A program made the translations under genes and the position numbers. Shown one piece after another: positions 24,803 through 33,840 of a stretch of DNA of 44,239 bases; positions within the stretch are counted from its first letter, which is position 1, and each line of letters begins with the position of its first letter. This DNA is from Rhodospirillales bacterium. Its GTDB lineage: Bacteria > Pseudomonadota > Alphaproteobacteria > ATCC43930 > CGMCC-115725. The notes beneath the pieces are model-generated. The model ran no database searches. It saw only the letters and a list, made by a program, of their open reading frames with translations, and had not been told where the DNA came from. The stretch spans positions 1 to 44,239 of the forward strand of contig JADGGZ010000007.1 of the NCBI GenBank assembly GCA_019689675.1, written 5' to 3'.

Positions 24803-25459
24803 CTAGGCGGGCGTGTGCAGCCGGGCGCGCAGACGCTCGAGCCCTCGGTCGCGCAGCCCGAGGGCGTTGAGGTGATCGACCGTGTTGACGAGGTATTCGG
24901 CGCAGGGCCCCAGGAGGCCTTTGGCACTCCCGACGACCTCGGCGACGGCATCTTCCGGGAGCTTTCCGGCGTAGCGCGGGTGGCGGCGGTTGATCGTGAA
25001 CGCGACCGCGACGACTGGACCCTCTTCCGTCCTGGCGCTGATGAGGCGCGGGCAATACGCGCCCGAAACCATCTCGCGCCGCCAGAGGAGATCCAGCTCG
25101 AGGGAAGCCTCCGCGGCGGCAATGCGGTACGCGACGCCATGGCAGCTTCCGCCTCGCTCCAGCCCCAGCATCAGCCCGGGTCGCTCCGGGGTTCCGCGCC
25201 CCAGCGAGGTCCAAAGGCAGAAGCGGCGATGCCAGCCGCGCAGCACCGCCAGCCTGCGCTCGACGAATCGGAAGGTCGGGTTCCAGATCAGCGAGCCGTA
25301 GGCGAAGACCCAGACGTCTTCGGTCCCCAGTCGGGAACCGAAGAGCGCCTCGATGGAGGCGCACCGCTCGGCATCGGAGAGAAGGCGCGCATTGGGATCG
25401 ACGCGCGCCATCATGGCTAGAAAGGACCCGTCGATCAGCGTTTCGCGCGTTATCGCCAT
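24803..25459 (-). CDS. chaC: ChaC-like gamma-glutamylcyclotransferase
   Basis: A 218-aa cytosolic enzyme that cleaves glutathione to 5-oxoproline and Cys-Gly. Family motifs: WVFAYGSLIWNP (substrate loop), the GWHRRFCLWTSLGRGTPERPG segment (seen around residues 75-97), GVAYRI, and the catalytic Glu region LLWRREMVSGAY. Length fits the family. It diverges from the SCP2-domain gene across 55 bp. Upstream of pqqD by 189 bp on the same strand; co-transcription is uncertain. Confidence 0.9.
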   Translation of the reverse strand: MAITRETLIDGSFLAMMARVDPNARLLSDAERCASIEALFGSRLGTEDVWVFAYGSLIWNPTFRFVERRLAVLRGWHRRFCLWTSLGRGTPERPGLMLGLERGGSCHGVAYRIAAAEASLELDLLWRREMVSGAYCPRLISARTEEGPVVAVAFTINRRHPRYAGKLPEDAVAEVVGSAKGLLGPCAEYLVNTVDHLNALGLRDRGLERLRARLHTPA

Positions 25460-25514
25460 CGCGCCGCATGATCGCCGGTTGCCAGCCCCAAATCAAACCT
25501 GCGATCATGAATCG

Positions 25515-25817
25515 ATGACCCTCGAAGAGCTGACGGAGCGCATTCGGCAGCGCGCGGCCACCAATCCGCCGCTCGGCTATCGCGTCAAGTTCGACCTCGG
25601 CGACGATGGCGTCATCTTCTGGGACGGAACCGAGGCCGCGCCGCAGATCACGAACGAGGGCGATGAGGCCGATACCACGATCGGCATCTCGGCCGACGAC
25701 CTCACGAAACTGATCGAAGGCACCCTCAGCCCCACCCTCGCCTACATGACCGGCCGCCTGAAGGTGAGCGGGTCGATGGGCGTAGCGCTCAAGATCAGCC
25801 AGCTCCTCGAAGACTGA
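25515..25817 (+). CDS. SCP2 sterol-binding domain protein
   Basis: A 100-aa protein that is a single SCP2 domain, a hydrophobic-pocket fold binding lipids or acyl-CoA. Recognisable stretches: [35 protein letters not shown] and the closing [20 protein letters not shown]. The ATG at 25515 is set by homology; the open frame continues upstream without support. Its role in bacteria is not known; lipid carriage or acyl-CoA binding is likely. The DLH gene follows 77 bp later. Confidence 0.85.
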   Translation: MTLEELTERIRQRAATNPPLGYRVKFDLGDDGVIFWDGTEAAPQITNEGDEADTTIGISADDLTKLIEGTLSPTLAYMTGRLKVSGSMGVALKISQLLED

Positions 25818-25894
25818 TCACCTCTGGGGGCGATTGGCGCCCGCAGCGGCAACTTGTTACCTTTTTAGGCGGCGCAATGATCAGGAGTGTGCCG

Positions 25895-26764
25895 ATGGAC
25901 GGTCTCGACGCTCAGATCCGCAGCCTCGTATCGTCGACCGAGTTTTCCCGACGGCATTTTCTGGCGACCGGCCTCGCGGCCGGCTTCACCCTCGCGACGG
26001 GACCGGTCAATGCGCAAAGCGTCATCACGACCGATACGAACGGGCTCACGGCGGGCGAAGTGGCGGTGCCCCTCGTCGAGGGCCGCATTCCCGCCTACAG
26101 GGCGATGCCGGCCGCGGGCGGCCCGTTTCCGACGGTCCTCGTCGTGCAGGAGATTTTCGGGGTTCACGAATACATCAAGGACGTCTGTCGCCGGTTTGCG
26201 AAGCTCGGATATTACGCGATCGCCCCGGAGCTCTTCGCGCGCGTCGCCGAACCGTCGAGCCTCGTCTCCCTCGACGCGGCCCGGGCCGCGGCCGCCAAGG
26301 TCGCCGACAAGGGCGTCATGACGGATCTCGACGCCGCGGTGCTCTTCGCGAAGAGCGAGAGGGGCGACGTCGCGCGGCTCGGCATCACCGGCTTCTGCTG
26401 GGGCGGACGGATCGTCTGGCTCTACGCTGCGCACAACCCGAAGCTCAAGGCCGGCGTCGCCTGGTACGGGCAGCTTCGGGGCGAGCGGACCCAAACGCGT
26501 CCGGCCCACCCGCTCGACCTCGTCGGGGCTCTCAACGCGCCTGTGCTCGGACTTTACGGCGGTGCCGATCAGGGTATTCCGACAGCCGACGTGGAGAAGA
26601 TGCGCGCGGCTCTCGCGGCCGCGGGCAAGCCGGGCGAAATCGTCGTCTACGATGGTGCCCCGCACGGCTTCCATGCCGATTACCGGCCGAGCTATCGCGA
26701 GGCGGCGGCAAAGGACGGCTGGCAGCGCCTCCAGGCCTGGTTCAAGCGTCACGGCGTCGCCTAG
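25895..26764 (+). CDS. Exported dienelactone hydrolase family protein
   Basis: A 289-aa alpha/beta hydrolase. The nucleophile Cys168 lies in GFCWGG, the activating Glu in [11 protein letters not shown] and the catalytic His in PHGFHADY. This is the Cys-Asp-His triad of dienelactone hydrolase. The N-terminus carries a twin-arginine signal ([14 protein letters not shown]), so it is exported folded. AGGAG lies 8 bp before the ATG at 25895, which is preferred to the ATG at 25877. It precedes a Liv-type importer by 38 bp, suggesting that it processes a lactone or ester before uptake; this link is inferred. Confidence 0.88.
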   Translation: MDGLDAQIRSLVSSTEFSRRHFLATGLAAGFTLATGPVNAQSVITTDTNGLTAGEVAVPLVEGRIPAYRAMPAAGGPFPTVLVVQEIFGVHEYIKDVCRRFAKLGYYAIAPELFARVAEPSSLVSLDAARAAAAKVADKGVMTDLDAAVLFAKSERGDVARLGITGFCWGGRIVWLYAAHNPKLKAGVAWYGQLRGERTQTRPAHPLDLVGALNAPVLGLYGGADQGIPTADVEKMRAALAAAGKPGEIVVYDGAPHGFHADYRPSYREAAAKDGWQRLQAWFKRHGVA

Positions 26765-26802
26765 GCCTTGACGCGCGGGCAGCGGCGGGGAAGCCTCCCC
26801 GT

Positions 26803-28659
26803 GTGGAAGCGTTCCTTGCCAACCCGGAGCAGGCGCTCGTTCAGCTCCTGACGGGGCTGGCGGGAGCCTCCTCGCTCTTTCTCGTCGCGTCGGGGCTGTC
26901 GATCATCTTCGGCGTGACGCGAATCGTGAACTTCGCGCACGGCAGCTTCTACATGCTGGGCGCCTTCATCGCCTATTCGGCGCTCGAGCATCTGCCGAGG
27001 ACGCCGCTCGGCTTCTGGGGCGGGGTCCTCGCGGCGGCCCTCGCCGTGGCGGCGATCGGCCTCGTCGTCGAGCTCGTGCTGCTGCGCCGCATCTACCGCG
27101 CCCCGGAGCTTTTCCAGCTGCTCGCGACCTTCGGCGTCGTGCTGGTCGTCCAGGACATCGCCCTCGCGGTCTGGGGCGCGGAGGACCTCCTTGGGCCGCG
27201 CGCGCCGGGGCTTCGCGGCGCCGTGACGATTCTCGGCCAGCCTTTCCCCGCCTACGACCTCGTGCTCGTCTTCATCGGGCCGGCGGTGCTGGGGCTCCTG
27301 ATGCTGCTCTTCCATGCGACGCGATGGGGGGTGCTCGTCCGCGCGGCGACCCAGGACCGCGAGATGGTGCAGGCGCTCGGCGTCAATCAGGCCTGGCTCT
27401 TCACGGGCGTGTTCGCTCTCGGCTCGTTCCTGGCCGGACTCGGCGGCGCGCTTCAGGTTCCGCGCGAGGCGGCGAGCCTTCACATGGACCTCGCGATCAT
27501 AGCCGAGGTCTTCGTCGTCGTCGTGGTCGGCGGGCTCGGCTCGATTCCGGGCGCCTTCCTCGCCGCCCTCCTCATCGCGGTGGTGCACGCCTTCGGGATC
27601 GTGATCTTCCCGAAGATCACGCTCGCGCTCATCTTCCTCGTCATGGCCGTGGTGCTGGTCTTCCGGCCCTACGGCCTCCTCGGCCGGCCGCTCGCGCCGC
27701 AGCGCGCTTCCGGCGACGCGCTCGCCGCGCGCGGCTACGGGAAGAGCGATTACCCGGGGCTCGGCCTCGCCGTCATCGCCGCCCTCGCGCTCCTCGCCTT
27801 CGCCGGCGGGGACTACGCGCTCACGGTGCTGACCGAGATCCTGATCCTCGCCCTCTTCGCCGCCTCCCTTCATTTTATGATGGGCCCCGGCGGAATGGCC
27901 TCGTTCGGGCACGCGGCCTATTTCGGGCTGGGCGCCTACGGGGCGGCCCTACTGGTGAAGTACTGGGCCGCGCCGATGGCGCTCGGTCTCCTCGCCGCGC
28001 CGCTGGCGGCCGGATTCATGGGCGTGGTGTTCGGATGGTTCTGCGTGCGTCTGAGCGGGGTCTATCTCGCGATGCTGACGCTCGCTTTCGCGCAGATCGT
28101 CTGGTCGATCGCGTTTCAATGGGTCGAGGTGACCGGCGGCGACAACGGCGTGCTCGGGGTCTGGCCGTCGGAGTGGGCGCACGCGAAGGAGGCATACTAT
28201 CTCCTCGCGCTCGCGCTCTGCGGCGCCTCGATACTGCTGCTGCGGCGCATGATTTTCGCCCCGTTCGGCTTCGCGCTCCGTGCCGGGCGCGATTCGCCGC
28301 TCCGGGCCGAAGCCACCGGGATCGACCTCGCGCTCGTGCAGCGCGTCGCCTTCTCGATCGCCGCGGCTTTCGCCGGCCTCGCCGGCGGACTCTTCGCCTA
28401 CGCGACTGGAAGCGTCTTTCCCACGTATATCTCGATTTCGCGTTCCGTCGATGCCCTTCTCATGGTGCTTCTCGGCGGCGTCGAGACGCTGACCGGACCC
28501 GTCATCGGCGCGGCGCTCTTCGTCGGCCTCCAGGAGCAGCTCGCGCGGGCCACCGAGCTGTGGCGGCTCCTCCTCGGACTCATCATCATCCTCCTCGTTC
28601 TCGCCTTTCCGCAGGGCATCGCCGGCGCCGCCCAGCGTCTTGTCGCGCGACGCGCATGA
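26803..28659 (+). CDS. Fused LivH-LivM ABC permease
   Basis: A 618-aa membrane protein joining both Liv permeases. The LivH half (about 1-300) shows LVASGLSIIFGVTRIVNFAHG and VVGGLGSIPGAF. The LivM half (about 320-610) shows GPGGMASFGHAAYFGLGAYG and LLGGVETLTGPVIGA. The start is GTG at 26803, where the homology begins. Fusion fixes a 1:1 ratio of the two chains. The livG start overlaps its stop (ATGA). No substrate-binding protein gene lies beside this cassette, so the receptor must be encoded elsewhere or shared. Confidence 0.92.
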   Translation: MEAFLANPEQALVQLLTGLAGASSLFLVASGLSIIFGVTRIVNFAHGSFYMLGAFIAYSALEHLPRTPLGFWGGVLAAALAVAAIGLVVELVLLRRIYRAPELFQLLATFGVVLVVQDIALAVWGAEDLLGPRAPGLRGAVTILGQPFPAYDLVLVFIGPAVLGLLMLLFHATRWGVLVRAATQDREMVQALGVNQAWLFTGVFALGSFLAGLGGALQVPREAASLHMDLAIIAEVFVVVVVGGLGSIPGAFLAALLIAVVHAFGIVIFPKITLALIFLVMAVVLVFRPYGLLGRPLAPQRASGDALAARGYGKSDYPGLGLAVIAALALLAFAGGDYALTVLTEILILALFAASLHFMMGPGGMASFGHAAYFGLGAYGAALLVKYWAAPMALGLLAAPLAAGFMGVVFGWFCVRLSGVYLAMLTLAFAQIVWSIAFQWVEVTGGDNGVLGVWPSEWAHAKEAYYLLALALCGASILLLRRMIFAPFGFALRAGRDSPLRAEATGIDLALVQRVAFSIAAAFAGLAGGLFAYATGSVFPTYISISRSVDALLMVLLGGVETLTGPVIGAALFVGLQEQLARATELWRLLLGLIIILLVLAFPQGIAGAAQRLVARRA

Positions 28660-29408
28660 CGATTCTGGGAGTCGAACATCTCGAAAAGCGCTTCGGTGGC
28701 GTCCACGCCGTGCGCGACGTTTCGTTCGCGGTCGCTGCCGGCGAGCTCGTCGCGCTCATCGGCCCGAACGGCGCGGGAAAGACGACGTGCTTCAACATGC
28801 TGAACGGGCAGCTCCGGCCCGATGCCGGACGGGTTCTCTTCGACGGGCGCGACCTCGCGGGGATGCCGCCGCGCGCGATCGCGCGGCTCGGGATCGCCCG
28901 CACCTTCCAGATCACGCAGGTCTGGAGCTCGATGACCGTGCGCGAGAACGTGCAGACGGCGCTTCTTGCCCGGCATCGGCAAATCTTCTCGTTTTTCGTG
29001 CGCGCCACCGAGCTTCACCGGGACGAAGCCGACGCGCTGCTGCGCGACGTCGGGATGGAGGACCAGGCCGAGCGGCCCTGCGCGGTGCTCGCCTACGGCG
29101 ACTTGAAGCGCGTCGAGCTCGCGATCGCGCTCGCCGGCGCGCCGCGGCTTCTCCTCATGGACGAGCCGACCGCCGGCATGGCGCCGCGCGAGCGTATCGA
29201 GCTCATGGCGCTTACCGCGCGCCTCGTGCGCGAGCGGGGCCTTGGCGTCCTCTTCACCGAGCACGACATGGATGTCGTGTTCGCGCACGCCGACCGTGTG
29301 CTCGTGCTCGACCGCGGCCGCCTCATTGCCGCAGGAACGCCCGCTTCGGTGCGGGACGACGTCAAGGTGCGCGAGGTTTATTTGGGCTCCGGTGCGGTGT
29401 TCGCCTGA
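28656..29408 (+). CDS. ABC transporter ATP-binding protein, LivG family (second cassette)
   Basis: A 250-aa ATPase with Walker A GPNGAGKTT (residues 38-46 or so), the LivG-type degenerate signature LAYGDLKRVELAIAL, Walker B LLLMDEPTAGM and switch His in FTEHDMDVVF. The segment RHRQIFSFFVRATE is a typical LivG insertion. Its start overlaps the fused permease and its TGA overlaps the livF ATG (TGATG). Confidence 0.93.
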   Translation: MTILGVEHLEKRFGGVHAVRDVSFAVAAGELVALIGPNGAGKTTCFNMLNGQLRPDAGRVLFDGRDLAGMPPRAIARLGIARTFQITQVWSSMTVRENVQTALLARHRQIFSFFVRATELHRDEADALLRDVGMEDQAERPCAVLAYGDLKRVELAIALAGAPRLLLMDEPTAGMAPRERIELMALTARLVRERGLGVLFTEHDMDVVFAHADRVLVLDRGRLIAAGTPASVRDDVKVREVYLGSGAVFA

Positions 29409-30109
29409 TGCTGAGCCTCGCCCGCATCGACGCTTTCTACGGCCGCGCGCATATCCTCGCGGGCGTCAGCCTCGCGCTCGCCAAAGGCGAGGTGCTGGCG
29501 CTGCTCGGCCGGAACGGCGCCGGCAAGTCCACGACGCTAAAGACCATCATCGGCCTCGTGCCGCCCGCCTCCGGCGAAATCCTGTTCGAAGGGCGCCGCA
29601 TCGACGGGCTCCCGCCCAATCGCATCGCGCAGCTCGGCATCGGCTGGGTTCCCGAGGATCGGCGCATCTTCACCGATCTCACGGTGACCGAGAACCTCGA
29701 GGTCGGACGGCAGCCGCCGCGCGAGGACACCCCGGCCTGGACGCCGGAGCGCCTCTTCGCGCTCTTTCCCAACCTCGCCGAGCTCCGCAATCGAAGCGGC
29801 GGACGGATCAGCGGCGGCGAGCAGCAGATGCTGACGATCGCCCGGACGCTGATGGGCAACCCGAAGCTCGTCCTCCTCGACGAGCCCTCCGAAGGTCTCG
29901 CGCCGAAAGTGGTGGAGCAGATGGCCGAAACGATCCTCGCGCTGAAGCGCGAAGGGCTTGCCATCCTCCTCTCCGAGCAGAACCTGCATTTCGCCCGGCT
30001 CGTCGCCGACCGCGCCAGCATCATCGAGAAGGGCCGCATCCGGTACGAAGGCACGATGGACGCGCTCGCGCGTGACGCCGACGTGCAGCGGGAGTATCTC
30101 AGCGCATGA
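29408..30109 (+). CDS. ABC transporter ATP-binding protein, LivF family (second cassette)
   Basis: A 233-aa ATPase with Walker A GRNGAGKSTT, the LivF-typical VPEDRRIFTDLTV, signature ISGGEQQMLTIARTLM and Walker B LVLLDEPSEGLAP. The switch region LLSEQN has Gln in place of His, as is usual for LivF. The ATG at 29408 overlaps the livG stop. The TcuA-like gene follows 37 bp later and may be in the same operon. Confidence 0.93.
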   Translation: MLSLARIDAFYGRAHILAGVSLALAKGEVLALLGRNGAGKSTTLKTIIGLVPPASGEILFEGRRIDGLPPNRIAQLGIGWVPEDRRIFTDLTVTENLEVGRQPPREDTPAWTPERLFALFPNLAELRNRSGGRISGGEQQMLTIARTLMGNPKLVLLDEPSEGLAPKVVEQMAETILALKREGLAILLSEQNLHFARLVADRASIIEKGRIRYEGTMDALARDADVQREYLSA

Positions 30110-30146
30110 TGGCGCATCGCCGCCGAGAGCGCGCCCGGCGTTGAAG

Positions 30147-31649
30147 ATGGGGACGAGAGAGAACGTGAGCAGATACGACGTAATCGTCGTCGGAGGCGGG
30201 AATGCCGCCTTCTGCGCAGCGCTCGCGGCCGAGGAGAACGGTGCCAGGGTCCTTGTTCTCGAGCGCGCGCCCGAGGAGGAGGCCGGCGGCAACAGCCGCT
30301 TCACGGCCGGCGGATTCCGCTGCGTCTACGGCGGCGTCGAGGACCTTCGAAAGATCATCCCCGACCTTTCGCCGCAGGAGATCGAGAACACCGACTTCGG
30401 AACCTATACCGAGGAGCAGTTCTTCGACGACATGGCGCGCGTGACCCAGCACCGTGCCGATCCCGACCTCGTCGAGGTCCTCGTCCGGCGCAGCCTCGAT
30501 ACCATGGTGTGGCTTCGCAGCAAGGGCATCGGCTTCGTCCCGATCTACGGCCGGCAGGCCTTCAAGACGCCGAGCGGCAAGTTCCGCTTCTGGGGCGGCC
30601 TCACGGTCGAGGCGCGCGGCGGCGGTCCGGGGCTCGTCGCCGCGCTCACGGCCGCCGCGCGGGCGCGCGGCATCGTCGTTCGCTACGGGCACCGTGCGAC
30701 AGCGCTCCTGATGCAGAACGGGCGGATCGCCGGCGTGAGGGTCCGTGCCGGAGGCGCCGAGGAGGAGGTTCCCGCACGCGCCGTAGTGCTCGCGGCCGGC
30801 GGATTCGAGGCCAACAGCGAGTGGCGCACGCGGTATCTCGGGCCGGGCTGGGAACTCGCGAAAGTCCGCGGCACGCGCTTCAACACCGGCGACGGAATCC
30901 GGATGGCGCTCGAGGCCGGCGCGATGCCGTGGGGGCACTGGTCCGGCTGTCACGCCGTCGGCTGGGAGCGGAACGCGCCCGATTTCGGCGACCTCGCAGT
31001 CGGGGACCAGTTCCAGAAGCACTCCTATCCCTTCGGAATTCTGGTCAATGCGCGCGGCGAGCGCTTCGTCGACGAAGGCGCCGACTTCCGCAACTACACC
31101 TATGCGAAGTACGGCCGCATCATTCTCGAGCAGCCGGGCCAGTTCGCCTGGCAGGTCTTCGACGCCAAGGTGAAGCATCTCCTTCGCGACGAGTACCGCA
31201 TCCGGCAGGTGACGAAAGCGAGCGCCTCGACGCTGGAGGAGTTGGCGCTGAAGCTCACCGACGTCGATCCCGAGGGTTTCCTTAAAACCGTGCGCGCCTT
31301 CAACGGTGCCGTGCGCCGGGACGTGCCGTTCGATCCGACGATCAAGGACGGCCGCGGAACGGTCGGGATCGCGCCGCCGAAGTCCAACTGGGCGAACCCG
31401 CTCGACACGCCGCCCTTCGAGGCCTACGCGGTGACCTGCGGCATCACTTTCACCTTCGGCGGCGTCAAGGTGACGACGTCGGCGCAGGTCGTCGATTCCG
31501 ACGGCGGGCCGATGCCCGGCCTCTATGCGGCCGGCGAGATGGTCGGCGGCCTCTTCTACTTCAATTATCCGGGCGGCACCGGGCTCATGTCGGGCGCCGT
31601 CTTCGGGCGGCTCGCGGGCGCGAGCGCGGCCGCCGAAGCGCGCACATGA
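30147..31649 (+). CDS. FAD-dependent dehydrogenase, TcuA (tricarballylate dehydrogenase)-like
   Basis: A 500-aa flavoprotein of the fumarate reductase/succinate dehydrogenase flavoprotein family. FAD binding is seen in YDVIVVGGGNAAFCAALAA and the C-terminal GLYAAGEMVGGLFYFNYPGG. The GFEANSEWRTRYLG and VTCGITFTFGGVKV stretches match TcuA-type enzymes, which oxidise tricarballylate to cis-aconitate. A GTG at 30165 with GAGAGA upstream is an alternative start. No tcuB or tcuC is present. Position after the importer suggests that it oxidises the imported acid. Confidence 0.83.
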   Translation: MGTRENVSRYDVIVVGGGNAAFCAALAAEENGARVLVLERAPEEEAGGNSRFTAGGFRCVYGGVEDLRKIIPDLSPQEIENTDFGTYTEEQFFDDMARVTQHRADPDLVEVLVRRSLDTMVWLRSKGIGFVPIYGRQAFKTPSGKFRFWGGLTVEARGGGPGLVAALTAAARARGIVVRYGHRATALLMQNGRIAGVRVRAGGAEEEVPARAVVLAAGGFEANSEWRTRYLGPGWELAKVRGTRFNTGDGIRMALEAGAMPWGHWSGCHAVGWERNAPDFGDLAVGDQFQKHSYPFGILVNARGERFVDEGADFRNYTYAKYGRIILEQPGQFAWQVFDAKVKHLLRDEYRIRQVTKASASTLEELALKLTDVDPEGFLKTVRAFNGAVRRDVPFDPTIKDGRGTVGIAPPKSNWANPLDTPPFEAYAVTCGITFTFGGVKVTTSAQVVDSDGGPMPGLYAAGEMVGGLFYFNYPGGTGLMSGAVFGRLAGASAAAEART

Positions 31650-31705
31650 GCATTCGGCTCGATCCACCGGTGCTTATTCATTAAACTCCTCACCATGCAT
31701 GTGAA

Positions 31706-32926
31706 ATGTCGCACGGACCTTCGCCGGTGAAACTTCCGGGTCGGCGCGTCCTGCTTGTGATCTCGGGCGGCATCGCGGCGTATAAGAGCCTCGACCTCAT
31801 TCGCCGCTTTCGCGAGCGCGGCGCCGCCGTGCGCGTCATCATGACGGCGGCCGCGCAGCAATTCGTCACCCCCCTGGCAGCCGCAGCGCTCAGCCACGAG
31901 CGGGTCTACACCGATCTCTGGTCGCTCACCGACGAGAGCGAGATGGGGCATCTTCGGCTCGCCCAGGAGGCCGACCTCGTCGTGGTGGCGCCTGCCACGG
32001 CCGATCTTCTCGCCAAGATGGCGGCGGGGCTCGCCGACGATCTCGCCTCTACTGCCCTCTTGGCGACGGACCGGCCGATCCTCGTCGCGCCGGCGATGAA
32101 TCACCGCATGTGGGCGCACCCCGCGACCCGCGCCAACATCGACATTCTGGAGGCGCGCGGGGTGAGGCGGATCGGCCCCAATGCGGGCGAGCTCGCGGAA
32201 GGCGAGAGCGGCTGGGGACGCATGGCGGAGCCGCTCGAGATCGTCGAAGCCGCGGCGGCGATTCTCGGTGCCGGCGGCCCGCTCGCCGCACGGCGCGCGC
32301 TCGTCACGAGCGGGCCGACACAGGAGCCGATCGACCCCGTGCGCTACATCTCCAATCGTTCGTCGGGCAAGCAGGGCCACGCGATCGCCGCCGCGCTGGC
32401 GCGGCTCGGCGCCGAGACGACTCTGGTCTCGGGACCGGTGCAGGAGCCCGATCCCCCGGGCGTCCGCGTCGTCCGGGTGACGACCGCTGCCGAGATGCTC
32501 GCCGCCTGCGAGGCGGCGCTGCCCGCCGATGTCGCGGTCTGCGCCGCCGCGGTCGCCGACTGGCGCGCGGCAGAGATCGCAGGCGAGAAGATCAAGAAGA
32601 GTGCAGGCGGACCACCGATCCTGCGGATGACCGAGAACCCCGACATTCTCGCGACGCTGAGCCGGCACGCGCAGCGACCGCGGCTCGTCGTCGGCTTCGC
32701 GGCAGAGACCGAAAAGGTGATCGAGCACGCACAGGAGAAGCGCTTGAAGAAGGGCTGCGACTGGATCCTCGCCAACGACGTGTCGCCTGGCACGGGCACG
32801 TTCGGCGGCAGCAGCAACACGGTCCACCTCGTAACCGCGGAGGGCGTCGAGGACTGGCCGCCTCTCGCCAAGACGGAGGTCGCCGAGCGCCTCGCCCGGC
32901 GCATCGCGGAGCGCCTCGCCCCGTGA
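31706..32926 (+). CDS. coaBC: Bifunctional phosphopantothenoylcysteine decarboxylase/synthetase
   Basis: A 406-aa enzyme for two steps of coenzyme A synthesis. The flavin domain CoaC (about 1-190) has [17 protein letters not shown] and the substrate motif PAMNHRMW. The CoaB domain (about 195-400) has [28 protein letters not shown], the Lys-rich EKIKKS and the NDVS loop. At the usual ACGD-type position of CoaC the sequence reads [11 protein letters not shown], with Glu165 where E. coli has its active-site Cys. A GTG at 31727 is an alternative start. Its end overlaps dut (GTGA). Confidence 0.93.
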   Translation: MSHGPSPVKLPGRRVLLVISGGIAAYKSLDLIRRFRERGAAVRVIMTAAAQQFVTPLAAAALSHERVYTDLWSLTDESEMGHLRLAQEADLVVVAPATADLLAKMAAGLADDLASTALLATDRPILVAPAMNHRMWAHPATRANIDILEARGVRRIGPNAGELAEGESGWGRMAEPLEIVEAAAAILGAGGPLAARRALVTSGPTQEPIDPVRYISNRSSGKQGHAIAAALARLGAETTLVSGPVQEPDPPGVRVVRVTTAAEMLAACEAALPADVAVCAAAVADWRAAEIAGEKIKKSAGGPPILRMTENPDILATLSRHAQRPRLVVGFAAETEKVIEHAQEKRLKKGCDWILANDVSPGTGTFGGSSNTVHLVTAEGVEDWPPLAKTEVAERLARRIAERLAP

Positions 32927-33372
32927 CTTCCGTCCGCATTGCCGTGGAGCGGCTTTCGCAGGCGAGAGACCTGCCGCTCCCCTCCTACGCGACGCCGGGC
33001 AGCGCCGGTGTCGATCTTCTCGCTGCGGTCGAGACGCCGCTCACGCTTGCGCCCGGCGCGCGCGCCGCGGTGCCGACCGGGCTCGCGATCGCGCTGCCGG
33101 AAGGATGGGAGGCGCAGGTGCGCCCGCGCTCCGGCCTCGCGCTCGAGCATGGCCTCACCGTCCTCAACGCGCCCGGTACGGTCGACGCTGACTACCGCGG
33201 CGAAATCAAGGTGATCCTCGTCAATCTCGGCGAGCGCGCCGTGACGGTCGAGCGCGGCCGACGTATCGCGCAGCTCGTGGTCGCCCCCGTGGCGCGGCTC
33301 GAATGGGACGAGGTTTCCTCACTGCCGCCGTCGGCGCGCGGCGCCGGCGGATTCGGGTCTACCGGACGATGA
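32923..33372 (+). CDS. dut: Deoxyuridine 5'-triphosphate nucleotidohydrolase
   Basis: A 149-aa trimeric dUTPase that keeps uracil out of DNA. All five motifs are seen: [47 protein letters not shown] and the C-terminal [12 protein letters not shown]-loop-like arm. Length is standard. The GTG start overlaps the coaBC stop. The coaBC-dut order is common in alphaproteobacteria. Its stop overlaps the Rrf2 gene start. Confidence 0.96.
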   Translation: MTSVRIAVERLSQARDLPLPSYATPGSAGVDLLAAVETPLTLAPGARAAVPTGLAIALPEGWEAQVRPRSGLALEHGLTVLNAPGTVDADYRGEIKVILVNLGERAVTVERGRRIAQLVVAPVARLEWDEVSSLPPSARGAGGFGSTGR

Positions 33373-33827
33373 TTCTTCGCCTCTCCAAGAAGCTTCTTTT
33401 CGCGATCGAGGCGGTCGCCGACATCGCCTACAACGCCAGCGACGCCCCCGTTCCTTCGGCAGAGATCGGGGAGCGGCAGGGCATTCCCCGCCGCTTCCTC
33501 GAGCCGGTTCTGCAGCAGCTCGTCCGCGACGGCATTCTCAAGAGCGAGCGCGGTCCGCGCGGCGGCTACCGGCTCGCCCGCGAGCGGCGCCGCGTCAGCG
33601 TCGGCGACATCGTGCGCTCGGTACGCAAGCTCGAGACGGCGGAGGATCCCATCGCCGACCCGGCCGGGAGCGAGCTCGGGCGCGTGGTCGTTCGCCCGCT
33701 CTGGCTCGAGCTCGAGGAAACGGCGATGCGGCGGCTCGACGAAGTAACGCTGGAGGAGCTCTGCCTCAAAGCCTACAAGGCGGGCGTGCCGGGCGAGTAC
33801 GGCGCGAAGGTAGATTTCACGATCTGA
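33369..33827 (+). CDS. Rrf2 family transcription regulator
   Basis: A 152-aa regulator with an N-terminal winged helix (about 1-85). The family stretch [38 protein letters not shown] and [13 protein letters not shown] are clear. The three cysteines that hold the 2Fe-2S cluster in IscR are absent; only one Cys lies near the C-terminus. It therefore resembles the CymR-type branch rather than an iron-sulfur sensor. The ATG at 33369 overlaps the dut stop, and cysK begins 13 bp after its own end, so control of cysteine synthesis is likely but inferred. Confidence 0.88.
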   Translation: MILRLSKKLLFAIEAVADIAYNASDAPVPSAEIGERQGIPRRFLEPVLQQLVRDGILKSERGPRGGYRLARERRRVSVGDIVRSVRKLETAEDPIADPAGSELGRVVVRPLWLELEETAMRRLDEVTLEELCLKAYKAGVPGEYGAKVDFTI

Positions 33828-33840
33828 CGGGAGCACCGCG

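Noticed and set aside
24555-25508. A 317-codon minus-strand frame over the ChaC region
   Set aside because: It is a frame shadow of the ChaC gene; only the frame at 24803-25459 has the ChaC motifs.
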